In this document: piece after piece, positions 1 through 9,629 of the stretch
How the letters are laid out: every line of letters starts with the position of its first letter
Position numbering within the stretch: position 1 is the stretch's first letter
Notes under the pieces: generated by a model
Told to the model about the DNA's origin: nothing
What the model saw: only the letters and a program-made list of their open reading frames with translations
The model's database searches: none
Program-made: the position numbers and the translations under genes
DNA from: Mucilaginibacter mallensis
GTDB lineage: Bacteria; Bacteroidota; Bacteroidia; Sphingobacteriales; Sphingobacteriaceae
Assembly: GCF_900105165.1 (NCBI RefSeq)
Contig: NZ_LT629740.1
Span: 3,224,001-3,288,000, forward strand
Length of the DNA: 64,000 nt
Reading direction: 5' to 3'

Positions 1-1
1 C

Positions 2-241
2 CATGATCAGGGGCATATACCGTTTAAACTTTCGGGCTTTCAGTGGGATGCTGAGAAGAAGCAAATGGCAAGCGTTAAAGGGGTGAATATTACGCTGGGG
101 TTGCCGATCATACGTACCTCCGTTGACCATGGCACCGCATTTGAAATTGCAGGCAAAGGTATTGCCAGCGCAGATGCTATGTTGCTGGCCATTGAATCTG
201 CCGTGCAGTTGAGCAGGTACAGGAAACAAATCATAGTTTAA
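2..241 (+). CDS. PdxA/PdxA2-family 4-phosphate dehydrogenase, C-terminal fragment
   Basis: Only the last 79 residues lie in the window; the start is upstream. The fragment opens with HDQGHIPFK and continues with [20 protein letters not shown], the C-terminal signature of the PdxA family, NAD-dependent dehydrogenases acting on 4-phosphohydroxy-threonine-type substrates; the histidines are expected metal ligands. The gene ends in TAA, whose last A is the first base of the next ATG (TAATG), so it is translationally coupled to the four-carbon acid sugar kinase. That neighbour is the standard partner of PdxA2, the D-threonate/D-erythronate 4-phosphate dehydrogenase, so a catabolic PdxA2 role is inferred rather than pyridoxine synthesis. 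A biosynthetic PdxA cannot be excluded from the fragment alone. Confidence 0.85.
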   Translation, partial: HDQGHIPFKLSGFQWDAEKKQMASVKGVNITLGLPIIRTSVDHGTAFEIAGKGIASADAMLLAIESAVQLSRYRKQIIV

Positions 242-1398
242 TGATTGTTGTTATTGCTGATGATTTAACGGGGGCTGCTGAACTTGGCGGAATAGGGCTA
301 AGATATGATCTGACAGTAGAAATAATTACTGCCGTTAACACCGGATCAAAAGCCGATCTGTTGATCATTGCAACTGACACCCGTTCAATGCCCGAAGAGC
401 AGGCTCTGAAAGAAATGGAAACAGTAACGGAAAAGCTAAAAGAGATTAATCCTGATACTATTTTCAAGAAGGTTGACTCTGTATTACGCGGACATGTGGT
501 AAGTGAAATCAAAGTGCATTTACAAAAACTTGGGTTGGGGAAAGCATTATTAGTTCCCGCAAATCCTGCCTTTGGCCGAACAATAAGCAACGGCAGATAT
601 TTTATAAAAGACAAGCCTATTCATTTAACCAGCTTTGCACATGACCCCGAATTTGCAATTACCAGCAGCCGGGTGCAGCATATGCTAAGAGTTGATGAAA
701 AGGAAATACACCTGCGTGGTATAACCGATCAATTACCTGATTATGGCATCCTGATAGGCGAATGCGGCACAACCGATGACTTGCATTACTGGGCAAGCAA
801 AGCAGATGAAAATACTTTACTGGCCGGTGGCTCAGGGTTTTTCATTGCCTTACTTGAATCGTTAAAATTGAACGCACAAATTGAAGCAGATGTCAGCGTC
901 ACTGAACTCACCTACCCTGCATTATTTGTATGTGGCAGCACACATGATGAAAGCCGACAATCGATAAAAAAAATAAAAGAAAACAGCGGGTCGGTAAGTT
1001 ATATGCCATGCGATATTATCAAAGCAGAGAACCCAGTTGACAGCCTTTTTGAAATTTGGGCCGATGAAATAGTTCACTTACTAAATAGCCATAAAAAAGC
1101 TATTATTGCCATTGATGAATACGCTACAAAGGGTATTACAATAACCGCCGCCGATTTACGTAATAAAAAGGCAAAAGTTGTTGCCAGGGTATTCCAGAAA
1201 ATAGCTATAAAAGAACTTTTAGTAGAAGGCGGCTCAACAGGCGCAGCAATTATAAACCGATTAAAATTTAACAGTTTTTCCCCCGTAAAGGAACTTGGAC
1301 CCGGTGTAATAAAAATGAAAGTTGATGCAATTGACGATCTTTTTCTAACATTAAAACCAGGCAGCTATAACTGGCCATCCTTTGTCTGGAATTTCTGA
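241..1398 (+). CDS. four-carbon acid sugar kinase family protein (DUF1537; D-threonate/D-erythronate kinase-like)
   Basis: The 385-residue protein starts [14 protein letters not shown], the substrate-binding signature of the DUF1537 family (DtnK, DenK, OtnK), which phosphorylate four-carbon sugar acids at O4. The N-terminal half carries a KKVDSVLRGH motif and the C-terminal half a VEGGSTGAA glycine-rich nucleotide-binding stretch near residues 325-335. The start overlaps the stop of the pdxA-like gene by one base. With the dehydrogenase upstream and a symporter 20 bases downstream, a complete uptake, phosphorylation and oxidation route is likely. The family is clear; the exact substrate (D-threonate, D-erythronate or L-threonate) cannot be read from the sequence. 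The length is slightly below the roughly 420 residues common in the family. Confidence 0.85.
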   Translation: MIVVIADDLTGAAELGGIGLRYDLTVEIITAVNTGSKADLLIIATDTRSMPEEQALKEMETVTEKLKEINPDTIFKKVDSVLRGHVVSEIKVHLQKLGLGKALLVPANPAFGRTISNGRYFIKDKPIHLTSFAHDPEFAITSSRVQHMLRVDEKEIHLRGITDQLPDYGILIGECGTTDDLHYWASKADENTLLAGGSGFFIALLESLKLNAQIEADVSVTELTYPALFVCGSTHDESRQSIKKIKENSGSVSYMPCDIIKAENPVDSLFEIWADEIVHLLNSHKKAIIAIDEYATKGITITAADLRNKKAKVVARVFQKIAIKELLVEGGSTGAAIINRLKFNSFSPVKELGPGVIKMKVDAIDDLFLTLKPGSYNWPSFVWNF

Positions 1399-1418
1399 TA
1401 AAACAACGCTTATAAAGA

Positions 1419-2990
1419 ATGAATACAGCACACCTGCATATTCCTGACTATATTATTATTGTTGTTTTTTTATGTATTACCGTTTACTTCGGTTTCAGAT
1501 TTTCAAAGGGACAAAACTCAACTCAAAGCTATTTTGCGGCTAATGGTAAGATCCCCTCATGGGCCATCGGCTTCTCTATATTAGCCACGCTCATCAGCAG
1601 CATAACCTTTCTGGCCTATCCCGGCGAAGGTTATTCATCCAACTGGATATTACTGGTACAGGGTTTAATGGTACCTATTGTACTGTTAACCATGATATGG
1701 TTTATTGTGCCTTTGTATAGAAAGGTTATCGGCTTAAGCACCTACGAATATTTCGAAAAGCGCTTTGGCTCATTTGCCCGGTATTATAGCTCGCTGGGTT
1801 TTGTACTCACCCACTTTTCCAAAATGGGGACAGTTTTTTTCCTGTTATCGCTCGCATTGGCTAATATGACTGGGGTTAATACCCTAATAATTATCTCCGT
1901 AATTGGCGTGGTGATCATTATCCTGGCATTATTAGGCGGTATTGAGGCTGTAATATGGCTGGATGTGATACAAGGATTCATGCTGTTCGGCTGCGGCATT
2001 GCCTGCCTTATTATCATACTTTATTCGGTAAATGGCGGCCCTGCTGAAGTATGGCATATTGCAAGTACAAACGGCCATACAGGATTTGGGCCTTACAATT
2101 TCGATTTTAAAAAACTCACCTTTATAGTAATGGCTATAAACGGCATCTTTTATGGCATCCAAAAATATGGAACCGACCAAACCATCGTGCAGCGTTATTT
2201 AACCGCCAAATCAGACAGGTCGGCAATTAAAGCCTCACTAATGGGTGTGTTTCTGCTGGTGCCGGTATGGGCTTTGTTTATGTTTATCGGCACCGCATTA
2301 TTTGCCTATTATCACCAAAATCCGCTGCCTGCAGGTATGCGCCCGGATGCTATATTCCCTTATTTTATTGTAAGCAAGATCCCTACAGGCGTTGTAGGCT
2401 TGATTATTGCCGCACTGGTATCTGCCGCAGTATGCAGTTTGGGTGCCGATCTGAATTGTTTGGCTGCAGTTGGTGTTGAAGACTACTACAAACGCTTTTA
2501 TCCTAACAAAACAGATAAAGAATACCTGAAAGCCGGGAAATGGATTGTTGTTTTTGCGGGAATTGGCTCACTATTAATAGCTGCCTTGTACCTGTCCGCA
2601 GGCAATGAAGGGGTTTTGGGTATTGTATTTACTTTATACGCCATATTCTCCGGTGGTATTGCGGGTATATTTTTATTGGGATTGTTCAGTTCGCGCGCTA
2701 ACAGGCAGGGGGTTACTATAGGTATTATTGCCTGCATTGTATTTACAGGTTATGCTTTCCTTACTTCTACCAAAATCGGCACAGGGAGCCACAAGCTGTT
2801 ATTGCTTGATCTTGGTAAATACAACTTCACGCACAATAAATTGATGCTGGGTGTTTACAGTCATTTTGTGGTAATAATTGTGGGCTATATAGCCAGTTTA
2901 TCTTTCCCTAAGCCAGATATTGATAAAAAACTTTTATACAGCGGATGGCTCCATGCTAAAAGAAATAAGGAAATTGAAAATCCTGAATAA
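1419..2990 (+). CDS. sodium:solute symporter (SSS family)
   Basis: A 523-residue membrane protein with about 13 hydrophobic segments, starting with a helix (YIIIVVFLCITVYFGFRFSKG). The early FAANGKIPSWAIGFSILATL stretch is typical of the sodium:solute symporter family (SSS, LeuT fold), which couples sugar or carboxylate uptake to the Na+ gradient in the inner membrane. It follows the kinase by 20 bases on the same strand, so it is probably the transporter of the same operon and may import the sugar acid handled by the kinase and dehydrogenase; the substrate is an inference. Its stop codon lies inside a 19-bp perfect hairpin that probably ends transcription. Confidence 0.88.
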   Translation: MNTAHLHIPDYIIIVVFLCITVYFGFRFSKGQNSTQSYFAANGKIPSWAIGFSILATLISSITFLAYPGEGYSSNWILLVQGLMVPIVLLTMIWFIVPLYRKVIGLSTYEYFEKRFGSFARYYSSLGFVLTHFSKMGTVFFLLSLALANMTGVNTLIIISVIGVVIIILALLGGIEAVIWLDVIQGFMLFGCGIACLIIILYSVNGGPAEVWHIASTNGHTGFGPYNFDFKKLTFIVMAINGIFYGIQKYGTDQTIVQRYLTAKSDRSAIKASLMGVFLLVPVWALFMFIGTALFAYYHQNPLPAGMRPDAIFPYFIVSKIPTGVVGLIIAALVSAAVCSLGADLNCLAAVGVEDYYKRFYPNKTDKEYLKAGKWIVVFAGIGSLLIAALYLSAGNEGVLGIVFTLYAIFSGGIAGIFLLGLFSSRANRQGVTIGIIACIVFTGYAFLTSTKIGTGSHKLLLLDLGKYNFTHNKLMLGVYSHFVVIIVGYIASLSFPKPDIDKKLLYSGWLHAKRNKEIENPE

Positions 2991-3016
2991 ACAACTGTTT
3001 ATTCAGGATTTTCAAT
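2973..3016. terminator. bidirectional hairpin between convergent genes
   Basis: Bases 2973-2991 and 2998-3016 form a perfect 19-bp inverted repeat with a 6-base loop (CAACTG). The left arm contains the symporter stop codon. It lies between the 3' ends of the symporter (plus) and the DUF3826 gene (minus). There is no long T-run on either side, so it may act as an RNA 3'-end stabiliser as much as an intrinsic terminator. Confidence 0.7.
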
Positions 3017-3049
3017 CAAAATCTTATCCCCGTTTATTACCTTACAAGG

Positions 3050-3763
3050 TTAATCCTTATCTGCAGCCGGTGCATTTTTATCACCAGCCTTTTTGGCCAA
3101 AACCTGGTCTACATAGGTTTTATACATTACTTTCCAGTTTCGGCCGTTATTGTTAAAGTAGTCTTCTATCTTAGTTTTATATATTTTAAAAACGGTTGAT
3201 ATTTCCTCTACATTTTTATAATCAATAGCCTGCTCCCTGGCCTGTTTCAGGTTGGTTAATATAAATGCTTCCTCTGCTGGCTTCATATCGGGCACAATTG
3301 ATTTATAGCCATTCATAGTGAACGCCACTTTACCAATGGTGTATTTATCAAGTATCAATTCCACCTGATCGTCATTTAAACATTGGCGAAGCCCTGCTAT
3401 TAACGTTTCATGCACGGTTTTAGGAATAGTTGAGTCGACTATAAACTGTCTATCAGCCTTTGTGAACGTTTTGCCTGTTATGGGGTTCAGCCCTTCGGGT
3501 ACAAGTGTATAAGCATGATTATTATGCCAGTCGCGCACCGCAGTTAAATGAGTTGTGATTATCGCTTTTACTTGCGAGGCTTTGGCTGTATCGGTAAGAT
3601 TAAGCGCGGCCACAAATTGCTCTGCCTTTACATCCGGGTCTGATTTTGATTTGGCTGCAGTTTTCGTTTCGCATTTTGCAGTATTACCGGTTTGCGCATA
3701 AGAATTTAACGACACCATCATGGTGATAACTCCTGCAAAAATGATATAAGTTTTTTTCATCAT
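3050..3763 (-). CDS. DUF3826 domain-containing secreted protein
   Basis: About 237 residues. I start at ATGATGAAAAAA (3763) rather than the longer frame to 3790, because MMKKTYIIFAGVITMMVSL then forms a normal signal peptide ending at SYAQ. The mature part is mostly helical and charged, with the DUF3826 pattern DPDVKAEQFVAALNLTD...KASQVKAII and, near the middle, a LNPITGKTFTKADRQFI segment. DUF3826 is a Bacteroidota family of unknown function often found near polysaccharide-degradation genes. Here it is convergent with the symporter and divergent from the sialate O-acetylesterase gene, with a 243-base gap that probably holds both promoters. No catalytic motif is visible. Confidence 0.72.
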   Translation of the reverse strand: MMKKTYIIFAGVITMMVSLNSYAQTGNTAKCETKTAAKSKSDPDVKAEQFVAALNLTDTAKASQVKAIITTHLTAVRDWHNNHAYTLVPEGLNPITGKTFTKADRQFIVDSTIPKTVHETLIAGLRQCLNDDQVELILDKYTIGKVAFTMNGYKSIVPDMKPAEEAFILTNLKQAREQAIDYKNVEEISTVFKIYKTKIEDYFNNNGRNWKVMYKTYVDQVLAKKAGDKNAPAADKD

Positions 3764-4006
3764 TATTAAGTATAAAAGGTTTATCTGCAATTGGTTTACA
3801 GATGGCGAGTATTAACTATGGTAAAGTTATTTACTATTACTGCCTTAAATTAGAATGAATTATCAAATGAATGTACAATATTATCAAGTTGATGGTGATG
3901 GCATCAACAATAAAAGAAAGATGATATACATTTGAAATAACAAACCATATTATAGCTTTTTTCAAGGGCCGAAAAGCCAGTGAAACCCTTAAATAATTAT
4001 TCAGCA

Positions 4007-5464
4007 ATGATGAAAACGCAACGTTTAATAGCATCTGTTATCTTGTTTTCCTGTATCTTTTTTTCAGCTTCCCGATCAACTGCACAGGTTACGCTTGCTA
4101 ACATTTTTACTGATGGCATGGTGTTGCAGCAGCAGTCGACCGTACCGGTTTGGGGTTGGGATAAACCCGGAACACATATCACGGCAACAACATCATGGAA
4201 TAAAAAAACATATCAGGCTATAACCGATACAGCGGGGAAATTCATCTTGAAAATTACTACCCCGGTTGCGGGCGGCCCTTACCAATTAATTATCAGCGAT
4301 GGTAAGCCATTAGTTTTAACTGATGTATTAATTGGCGAAGTATGGGTGTGCGCAGGTCAATCAAACATGGAAATACCGATGAAAGGTTTTAAAAGTCAGC
4401 CGATATTAAATTCAAACGAGGCCATTCTTAACTCAAAAAACCCGAATATCCGTTTATTTACCGTTCCAAGGGGATCAAAAACCACTTTACAAAAAGACAT
4501 TAAACCAAGCCACTGGTTGCAGGCATCGCCTGAGACGGTAGCAAAATTTAGCGCTACCGGGTATTATTTTGGTAAATTATTGAATAAAATGCTGAATGTA
4601 CCTATCGGGCTGATCAACTGCAATTATAGCGGCTCATCTATACAAGCCTGGATGGATCCGACCACTTTAAAGCCTTATTCTGAAATAAAGATACCCGCTC
4701 CAACTGATTCTATAAAAGAAGTAAGCCGCACCCCTACTACTTTATATAATGCCATGCTGCATGGCATTATCGGCTATGGGATAAAGGGCAGTATATGGTA
4801 CCAGGGCGAATCGAACTACGATTTTCCGGCACAATACGATTCCCTGTTTGTAACCTTCGTTAAAGTCCTGCGCTCGAAATGGAACATTGGCGATTTCCCT
4901 TTTTATTATGCGCAGATAGCACCTTATGATTATGCACAACTACCGCCATACAACAAAGGCGGCAAATACAACTCGGCTTTTTTAAGGGATGTGCAGCGTT
5001 TGGATGAAGATAAGATACCAAATACAGGCATGGCTGTGCTAATGGATATTGGGGAACAAAGTACCATCCACCCACCCCGCAAAGAACAGGTTGGCTCTCG
5101 TTTGGCTTACCTGGCACTTGGCAAAACCTATGGCATACAAGGTTTCGGCTATCAGAGCCCGGCATACGAATCATTGAGCATAAAAGGTAGTGCAGCCATA
5201 GTAAAGTTCAAGAACGTAGCTAATGGCTTAACTTCGTTTTTAAAGGAAATAAATACGTTTGAAATTGCCGGTGCTGATAAGCATTTCTATCCCGCAAAGG
5301 CCCAGATTACCGGCAGTGCTGTAACAGTAAGCAGCGACCAGGTAAAAGAACCCGTAGCCGTGCGGTATGCTTTTAAGGACTTTGTTGTTGGCGATCTTTT
5401 TGGCACGGATGGGCTCCCGGTATCATCATTCCGTACTGATGACTGGGATTACGGCGTTCAGTAA
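4007..5464 (+). CDS. sialate O-acetylesterase-like SGNH esterase (SASA/DUF303 family)
   Basis: About 485 residues from the ATGATG at 4007; the longer frame begins with GTG at 3980 and only adds residues in front of a good signal peptide (RLIASVILFSCIFFSASRSTAQ). The mature protein starts VTLANIFTDGMVLQQ, typical of this family. Catalytic blocks are GQSNM (Ser about residue 119), IWYQGESN, and DIGEQSTIHPPRKEQVG with the Asp/His region. These enzymes remove O-acetyl groups from sialic acids or, in environmental Bacteroidota, from plant polysaccharides such as acetylated xylan. The protein is probably periplasmic. A CCGGA hairpin follows the stop. The specific acetylated substrate is not deducible. 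Confidence 0.87.
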   Translation: MMKTQRLIASVILFSCIFFSASRSTAQVTLANIFTDGMVLQQQSTVPVWGWDKPGTHITATTSWNKKTYQAITDTAGKFILKITTPVAGGPYQLIISDGKPLVLTDVLIGEVWVCAGQSNMEIPMKGFKSQPILNSNEAILNSKNPNIRLFTVPRGSKTTLQKDIKPSHWLQASPETVAKFSATGYYFGKLLNKMLNVPIGLINCNYSGSSIQAWMDPTTLKPYSEIKIPAPTDSIKEVSRTPTTLYNAMLHGIIGYGIKGSIWYQGESNYDFPAQYDSLFVTFVKVLRSKWNIGDFPFYYAQIAPYDYAQLPPYNKGGKYNSAFLRDVQRLDEDKIPNTGMAVLMDIGEQSTIHPPRKEQVGSRLAYLALGKTYGIQGFGYQSPAYESLSIKGSAAIVKFKNVANGLTSFLKEINTFEIAGADKHFYPAKAQITGSAVTVSSDQVKEPVAVRYAFKDFVVGDLFGTDGLPVSSFRTDDWDYGVQ

Positions 5465-5484
5465 AATTTAAGTAACGCCAAAAA

Positions 5485-5504
5485 TCCGGTTTCCCGGACT
5501 TTTT
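5485..5504. terminator. short intrinsic terminator after the esterase gene
   Basis: TCCGG (5485-5489) and CCGGA (5494-5498) pair around a TTTC loop, followed by a five-T run. It sits between convergent genes (esterase plus, outer membrane protein minus); A-richness on the left could let it also serve the minus strand. Confidence 0.6.
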
Positions 5505-5515
5505 GATAATAGGGG

Positions 5516-8347
5516 TTAATCCATTGACGGACCGCCACCCGGTCCACCACCACCCGGCGGAGGGCCGCCACCTCCTGGGCCGCCCGGACCATGATCACCC
5601 GGACCATGATCGCCCTGACCTTTACCCGCGTTCTTTTGTAAACGCAGGGTAAACGTAAGCATGTAGTATCGCCCTAAACGGTTAACATTAGTTTGGGTAA
5701 CGTAATTACCATTTTGCGTACTGCTATAACCGGTATTTTGGTTAAACAAATCAAACGCCGATAACCTGAATGTGGCCAGTTTGCTCTTCAAAAACCTGCG
5801 CTCTATGTACGTATTAAGTATGTTAGGGTTTGTTGAACCTTTATAGTTGTAGTAGAACGTTTTGGTATAATCATAGCTTAATGTCCAATCCTTCCATACA
5901 TAGTTCTTACCGGTGACACCCAAATTCCATGTTCTGAAATTATCATTGATCCCCGGCTGATTTAAAGAGTTCTGTGATGAGTTAATAGTATAGCTTGTAT
6001 TCGGCTCCGCATCAATTACATCAGTTATGTCAACCCTAAAACGCAGGCCTTGTGTGTATACTAATGTTTTGGCGATGTTTTTCTCTGTGGCCATATCAAA
6101 AGTTGTCGCATCAACATTACTGATGTAGGAGATATTATTATTGTACGATATGTTACCTATAAAGAACAGGTTATACCTGCGGTTATCAAAAGGCTTAGCA
6201 AATACATAAAAGCCCGATGCTGAATAGTAACCATTGGCGTTCAAATATTGTGTGGCAATGGTATTTGACAGCTTGGTATTGGGTGTATAATTAGCCGGGT
6301 AAGTAATGGTATTGGCTACAATCTTATTATCGGTTTGTATGAAGGATAAATTACTGAAAAACACATTCCCGCTAGCAAAATCAAACTTGTTATACCGTAG
6401 CGAAAAGGTATTGTTAAACTCAGGTTTCAGATCCGGGTTACCGGTTATGGGGTATGAGGCATTCGAGAAATCGGTAACCGGTTGCAGTTCAGAAAAAGTA
6501 GGCGAATTAGTTGTACCCGTATAATTAGCGCTTAAGGTTTGCGAACGCGAAAAATTGTAAACGAAATGCGCGTCAGGTGTAAAATTAAAACTTGTTTTAC
6601 TAGTTGAAAGGCCGGTAGTTGGCGAGTACCCATCAAGCGAAGTTGGCTGAGCAACTACACCTATTACATAGTTATACTTTTTCTCGATAAAGCGGTAATT
6701 GATACCGAACCTGTTGGTGGTAAGCGTAAAATTATAATTGTTACTTAGTAGCGGGTAGTTGTTTACTGAACCATCAGTAGCCAATGTATCAGTTACTTTA
6801 TCAGCCACGCTGTAGGCGCGGTGATAAATATAATTCGCTTGAAAATATGACCTTTTGGTTAAAGGCTCGATATATGAAAATGAAGCACCCACGGTATCGG
6901 TGTGGCTGTTGGTATTAATAAACTGATCTAAAGGCGCGCTGGCAGCAGTATTTATATAGGTATATACCGGGTTATCATACGCCCTGCTTGTTGATCGGCC
7001 AACACCAAAGTTTACGCTAAAATCGCGGCCGTGGCTGTTAAAGCGGTGGTTATACAATACATTAATACCATAATTAGGCGCCGATGAGTTGCTTAATGTT
7101 TTATAGTTATAATTTGATAGCGTAGCGGTATCATTCGCCAGCAGATTTGAACCGGTTACCGATGTATTAACCCCTGCGTAGGAAAAGGAAGGGCTTATTT
7201 TAAAGTAGTTAATCGTATCCGGTTTGTATTCCATGTTAAAGGTAAATCTGTGATTGATCTTGGTATCCTGCTCCGTGCTTTTCAGCGTATTTGTACTTGG
7301 ATCAGCTACTGAAATATTATTTTGCAGTGTTGAACTGGTGAGATTTACAGAGTTTGACGCAAAGCTATAGCTTCCATAAACCGTTAACTTTTTGCTCCAT
7401 GAATCACGATAGTTGAAACCAATAGAACGAGCTGTTGTGATCCCGTCCGCAGGCTTTTGGCTCCCCGGAGGGCCAAAGTTAAACAGGCTGGTATTGGTAT
7501 TATTAAGATTACCCAATACAGCTATCTGCCTGTCGCCGCTAAAGCTGAATAAGTTAGCTTGCCCTACAAACCGGTTCTGGTCTGTTGTACCGTCGATTTG
7601 CGGGATAGCATCCCGACCATCGCCTGCACTTAACTGGCCAAAATATCCATTGTTACGACTTGGTTTTATGTTTATATTCAATACGGTTTCCGGCTCGCCC
7701 GATTTAATGCCGGTTAAATTAGCCTGATCGCCATAATCATTTATCATTTGTACGTTTGATACCGCATCGGCAGGCAGATTTTGGGTAGCTGTTTTTATAT
7801 CGCCACCAAAAAAGTCTTTCCCGTTCACCCTTACTTTACTCACCGTTTTACCCTGGAAAGTAACGTTGCCATTATTGTCTACATCAGCTCCTGGCAATTT
7901 CTTTATAACATCTTCAACCATTGCGCCATCACGTACTTTATATGCCGCAGCATTAAATTCAATAGTATCTTCCTTAATTTTAACAGGATTAACCGATATA
8001 ATGTTAACTGTACTAAGCGTAGTGCTGGAGTTTTTTAGGATGATGGGCCTAAGTATTACCGGGGTAATCGCGTTATCCAGCATAATTCGGCGCCTGATGG
8101 GATCATACCCAATAGAGCTAATAACCAAACTGATCTGGCTCGCTTTTACAGATGGGAAAATAAAGGCGCCGTTTGCATCGGTGCCGGTTACAAGACTATC
8201 GGCGCCAGCTAATAATTTAACCGTAGCGCCCGGTATGGTTTGTTTTGTTGAATCAATAACTGTTCCTTTAATTACGCGGCCTGTTTGCCCATAACTTTGT
8301 ACCGTTATTAATAAAATCAATATAGCTAAGTAATATTTGAGTTTCAT
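5516..8347 (-). CDS. outer membrane beta-barrel protein with carboxypeptidase-regulatory-like domain
   Basis: 943 residues. A signal peptide (LAILILLITVQSYGQ) is followed by a carboxypeptidase-regulatory-like fold at about residues 24-105 (GTVIDSTKQTIPGATVKLLA), a plug-like segment (DGAMVEDVIKKLPGADVDNNG) at about 130-230, and a long aromatic/Asn-rich beta-barrel. It belongs to the outer membrane beta-barrel (OMP_b-brl_3) families of Bacteroidota, TonB-receptor-like proteins whose ligand is usually unknown. The barrel ends near YYMLTFTLRLQKN and is followed by a Gly/Pro/His-rich tail of roughly 40 residues. It lies 208 bases from a divergent LytS/LytT pair; regulation of one by the other is possible but unproven. 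Confidence 0.85.
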   Translation of the reverse strand: MKLKYYLAILILLITVQSYGQTGRVIKGTVIDSTKQTIPGATVKLLAGADSLVTGTDANGAFIFPSVKASQISLVISSIGYDPIRRRIMLDNAITPVILRPIILKNSSTTLSTVNIISVNPVKIKEDTIEFNAAAYKVRDGAMVEDVIKKLPGADVDNNGNVTFQGKTVSKVRVNGKDFFGGDIKTATQNLPADAVSNVQMINDYGDQANLTGIKSGEPETVLNINIKPSRNNGYFGQLSAGDGRDAIPQIDGTTDQNRFVGQANLFSFSGDRQIAVLGNLNNTNTSLFNFGPPGSQKPADGITTARSIGFNYRDSWSKKLTVYGSYSFASNSVNLTSSTLQNNISVADPSTNTLKSTEQDTKINHRFTFNMEYKPDTINYFKISPSFSYAGVNTSVTGSNLLANDTATLSNYNYKTLSNSSAPNYGINVLYNHRFNSHGRDFSVNFGVGRSTSRAYDNPVYTYINTAASAPLDQFINTNSHTDTVGASFSYIEPLTKRSYFQANYIYHRAYSVADKVTDTLATDGSVNNYPLLSNNYNFTLTTNRFGINYRFIEKKYNYVIGVVAQPTSLDGYSPTTGLSTSKTSFNFTPDAHFVYNFSRSQTLSANYTGTTNSPTFSELQPVTDFSNASYPITGNPDLKPEFNNTFSLRYNKFDFASGNVFFSNLSFIQTDNKIVANTITYPANYTPNTKLSNTIATQYLNANGYYSASGFYVFAKPFDNRRYNLFFIGNISYNNNISYISNVDATTFDMATEKNIAKTLVYTQGLRFRVDITDVIDAEPNTSYTINSSQNSLNQPGINDNFRTWNLGVTGKNYVWKDWTLSYDYTKTFYYNYKGSTNPNILNTYIERRFLKSKLATFRLSAFDLFNQNTGYSSTQNGNYVTQTNVNRLGRYYMLTFTLRLQKNAGKGQGDHGPGDHGPGGPGGGGPPPGGGGPGGGPSMD

Positions 8348-8555
8348 ACATCAAAGCAAGCTATTAGCTTAAACAGTAAAAAACGCAATAGACCGGCACC
8401 ACTAAAACATAGACAGAGCCTTATTTTTATCCGTTTAAAAGTTTACATTTAGTTATAGAACTTTTTATAGACTATGCCTATCCTTTCATCGGTAAAAACG
8501 TACTGCTGAGCGGTTTCGGTTGATGTAAGCTATTATCATTTGTAATATTGCCAGT

Positions 8556-9629
8556 ATGTTATTTCAAAAATCAAACAGCCGTTTAGTTGCTATACTTATA
8601 CAAATACTGGTATGGCTGGTATTAGGATTGGCCATATTATTCTATCAGCCTTTTACAAGTGATATCGCTTTCCCTTACCAGTTATGGATAAAGCAGGCAA
8701 TTGTTTTATTGATGCTGGCCGGTGCATATTATACAAACTCATTGGTATTAATGCCGCGGTTTCTTTTAAAAAACCATACAGGCTATTATCTTCTTTTTCT
8801 AATACTGATTATTGCAGTATTTTTAATTATTAATACCTATGCTGATGAATGGCTTAATTTGCATCAGTTAATTGAGATCGCTATAAGGCGCCACGGGCCG
8901 CCTAAACATCATGACGAGCGTTCACATTTTGATATTGTTACCCCTATTATGATCGCTTTGGTATTAGGTATTGGCACGAGTATTACTGCTATACAAAAAT
9001 GGCAGGCTGATAAACAATCGCACATGATATTGCAGCAGGAAAAAACATCATCAGAGCTTTCCTTTTTAAAGGCGCAGATAAACCCGCACTTCTTTTTTAA
9101 CACGCTCAATAACATTTACGCCCTTACTTATGCTGATGCGGAAACTTCAAGAAAGGCTATTCATCAATTATCGCGCATGATGCGTTATTTGCTGTATGAT
9201 ACACCGCAGGCCCATTCGCTTTTAAGTCAGGAAGTAACTTTTATAAAAGACTATATCAGTTTAATGCAGCTGAGATTAACCAATATGGTACAAATAAATT
9301 TTGAAGCACCTGAGCACCTGAATGACCTTCCTGTTGCATCAATGCTATTTTTGCCCTTTGTTGAAAATGCTTTTAAACATGGTGTTAGTGCCACTGAACC
9401 CAGCAATATCTATATAAATATAAAGCAGCAGGATAAACAGCTCGAACTGTCGGTAACAAATACCATTATCACCAATCAAAACTCCAATGTTGATGAATAT
9501 GGTGGTATAGGGCTTAATAACACCAGGCGCAGGCTGCATTTATTATACCCCGGTAAACACAAACTGGTGATAACTCAATTAAATAAAACCAATGAATATA
9601 ATGTTCATTTAACGCTTGATCTATCATGA
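8556..9629 (+). CDS. LytS/YehU-family sensor histidine kinase
   Basis: 357 residues. Four hydrophobic segments occupy about residues 10-145, with a His-rich loop (RRHGPPKHHDERSH) between helices that probably faces the periplasm. A short coiled linker leads to the His_kinase domain, whose phospho-acceptor motif AQINPHFFFNTLNN places the histidine at residue 178. The ATPase N-box is LPFVENAFKHGV and a G-box GGIGLNNTRRRL follows. The stop overlaps the start of the response regulator by four bases (ATGA), so the two are cotranslated. Such pairs in Bacteroidota are typically membrane-stimulus sensors with unknown ligands. It is divergent from the outer membrane protein gene. Confidence 0.92.
   Translation: MLFQKSNSRLVAILIQILVWLVLGLAILFYQPFTSDIAFPYQLWIKQAIVLLMLAGAYYTNSLVLMPRFLLKNHTGYYLLFLILIIAVFLIINTYADEWLNLHQLIEIAIRRHGPPKHHDERSHFDIVTPIMIALVLGIGTSITAIQKWQADKQSHMILQQEKTSSELSFLKAQINPHFFFNTLNNIYALTYADAETSRKAIHQLSRMMRYLLYDTPQAHSLLSQEVTFIKDYISLMQLRLTNMVQINFEAPEHLNDLPVASMLFLPFVENAFKHGVSATEPSNIYINIKQQDKQLELSVTNTIITNQNSNVDEYGGIGLNNTRRRLHLLYPGKHKLVITQLNKTNEYNVHLTLDLS

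Noticed and set aside
1932..2180. Open frame antisense to the symporter gene
   Set aside because: It lies wholly opposite a well-supported coding region and has no recognisable motif; it is a shadow frame.
7866..8294. 142-residue open frame antisense to the outer membrane protein
   Set aside because: Opposite a clear coding region; composition and lack of domain features indicate a shadow frame.
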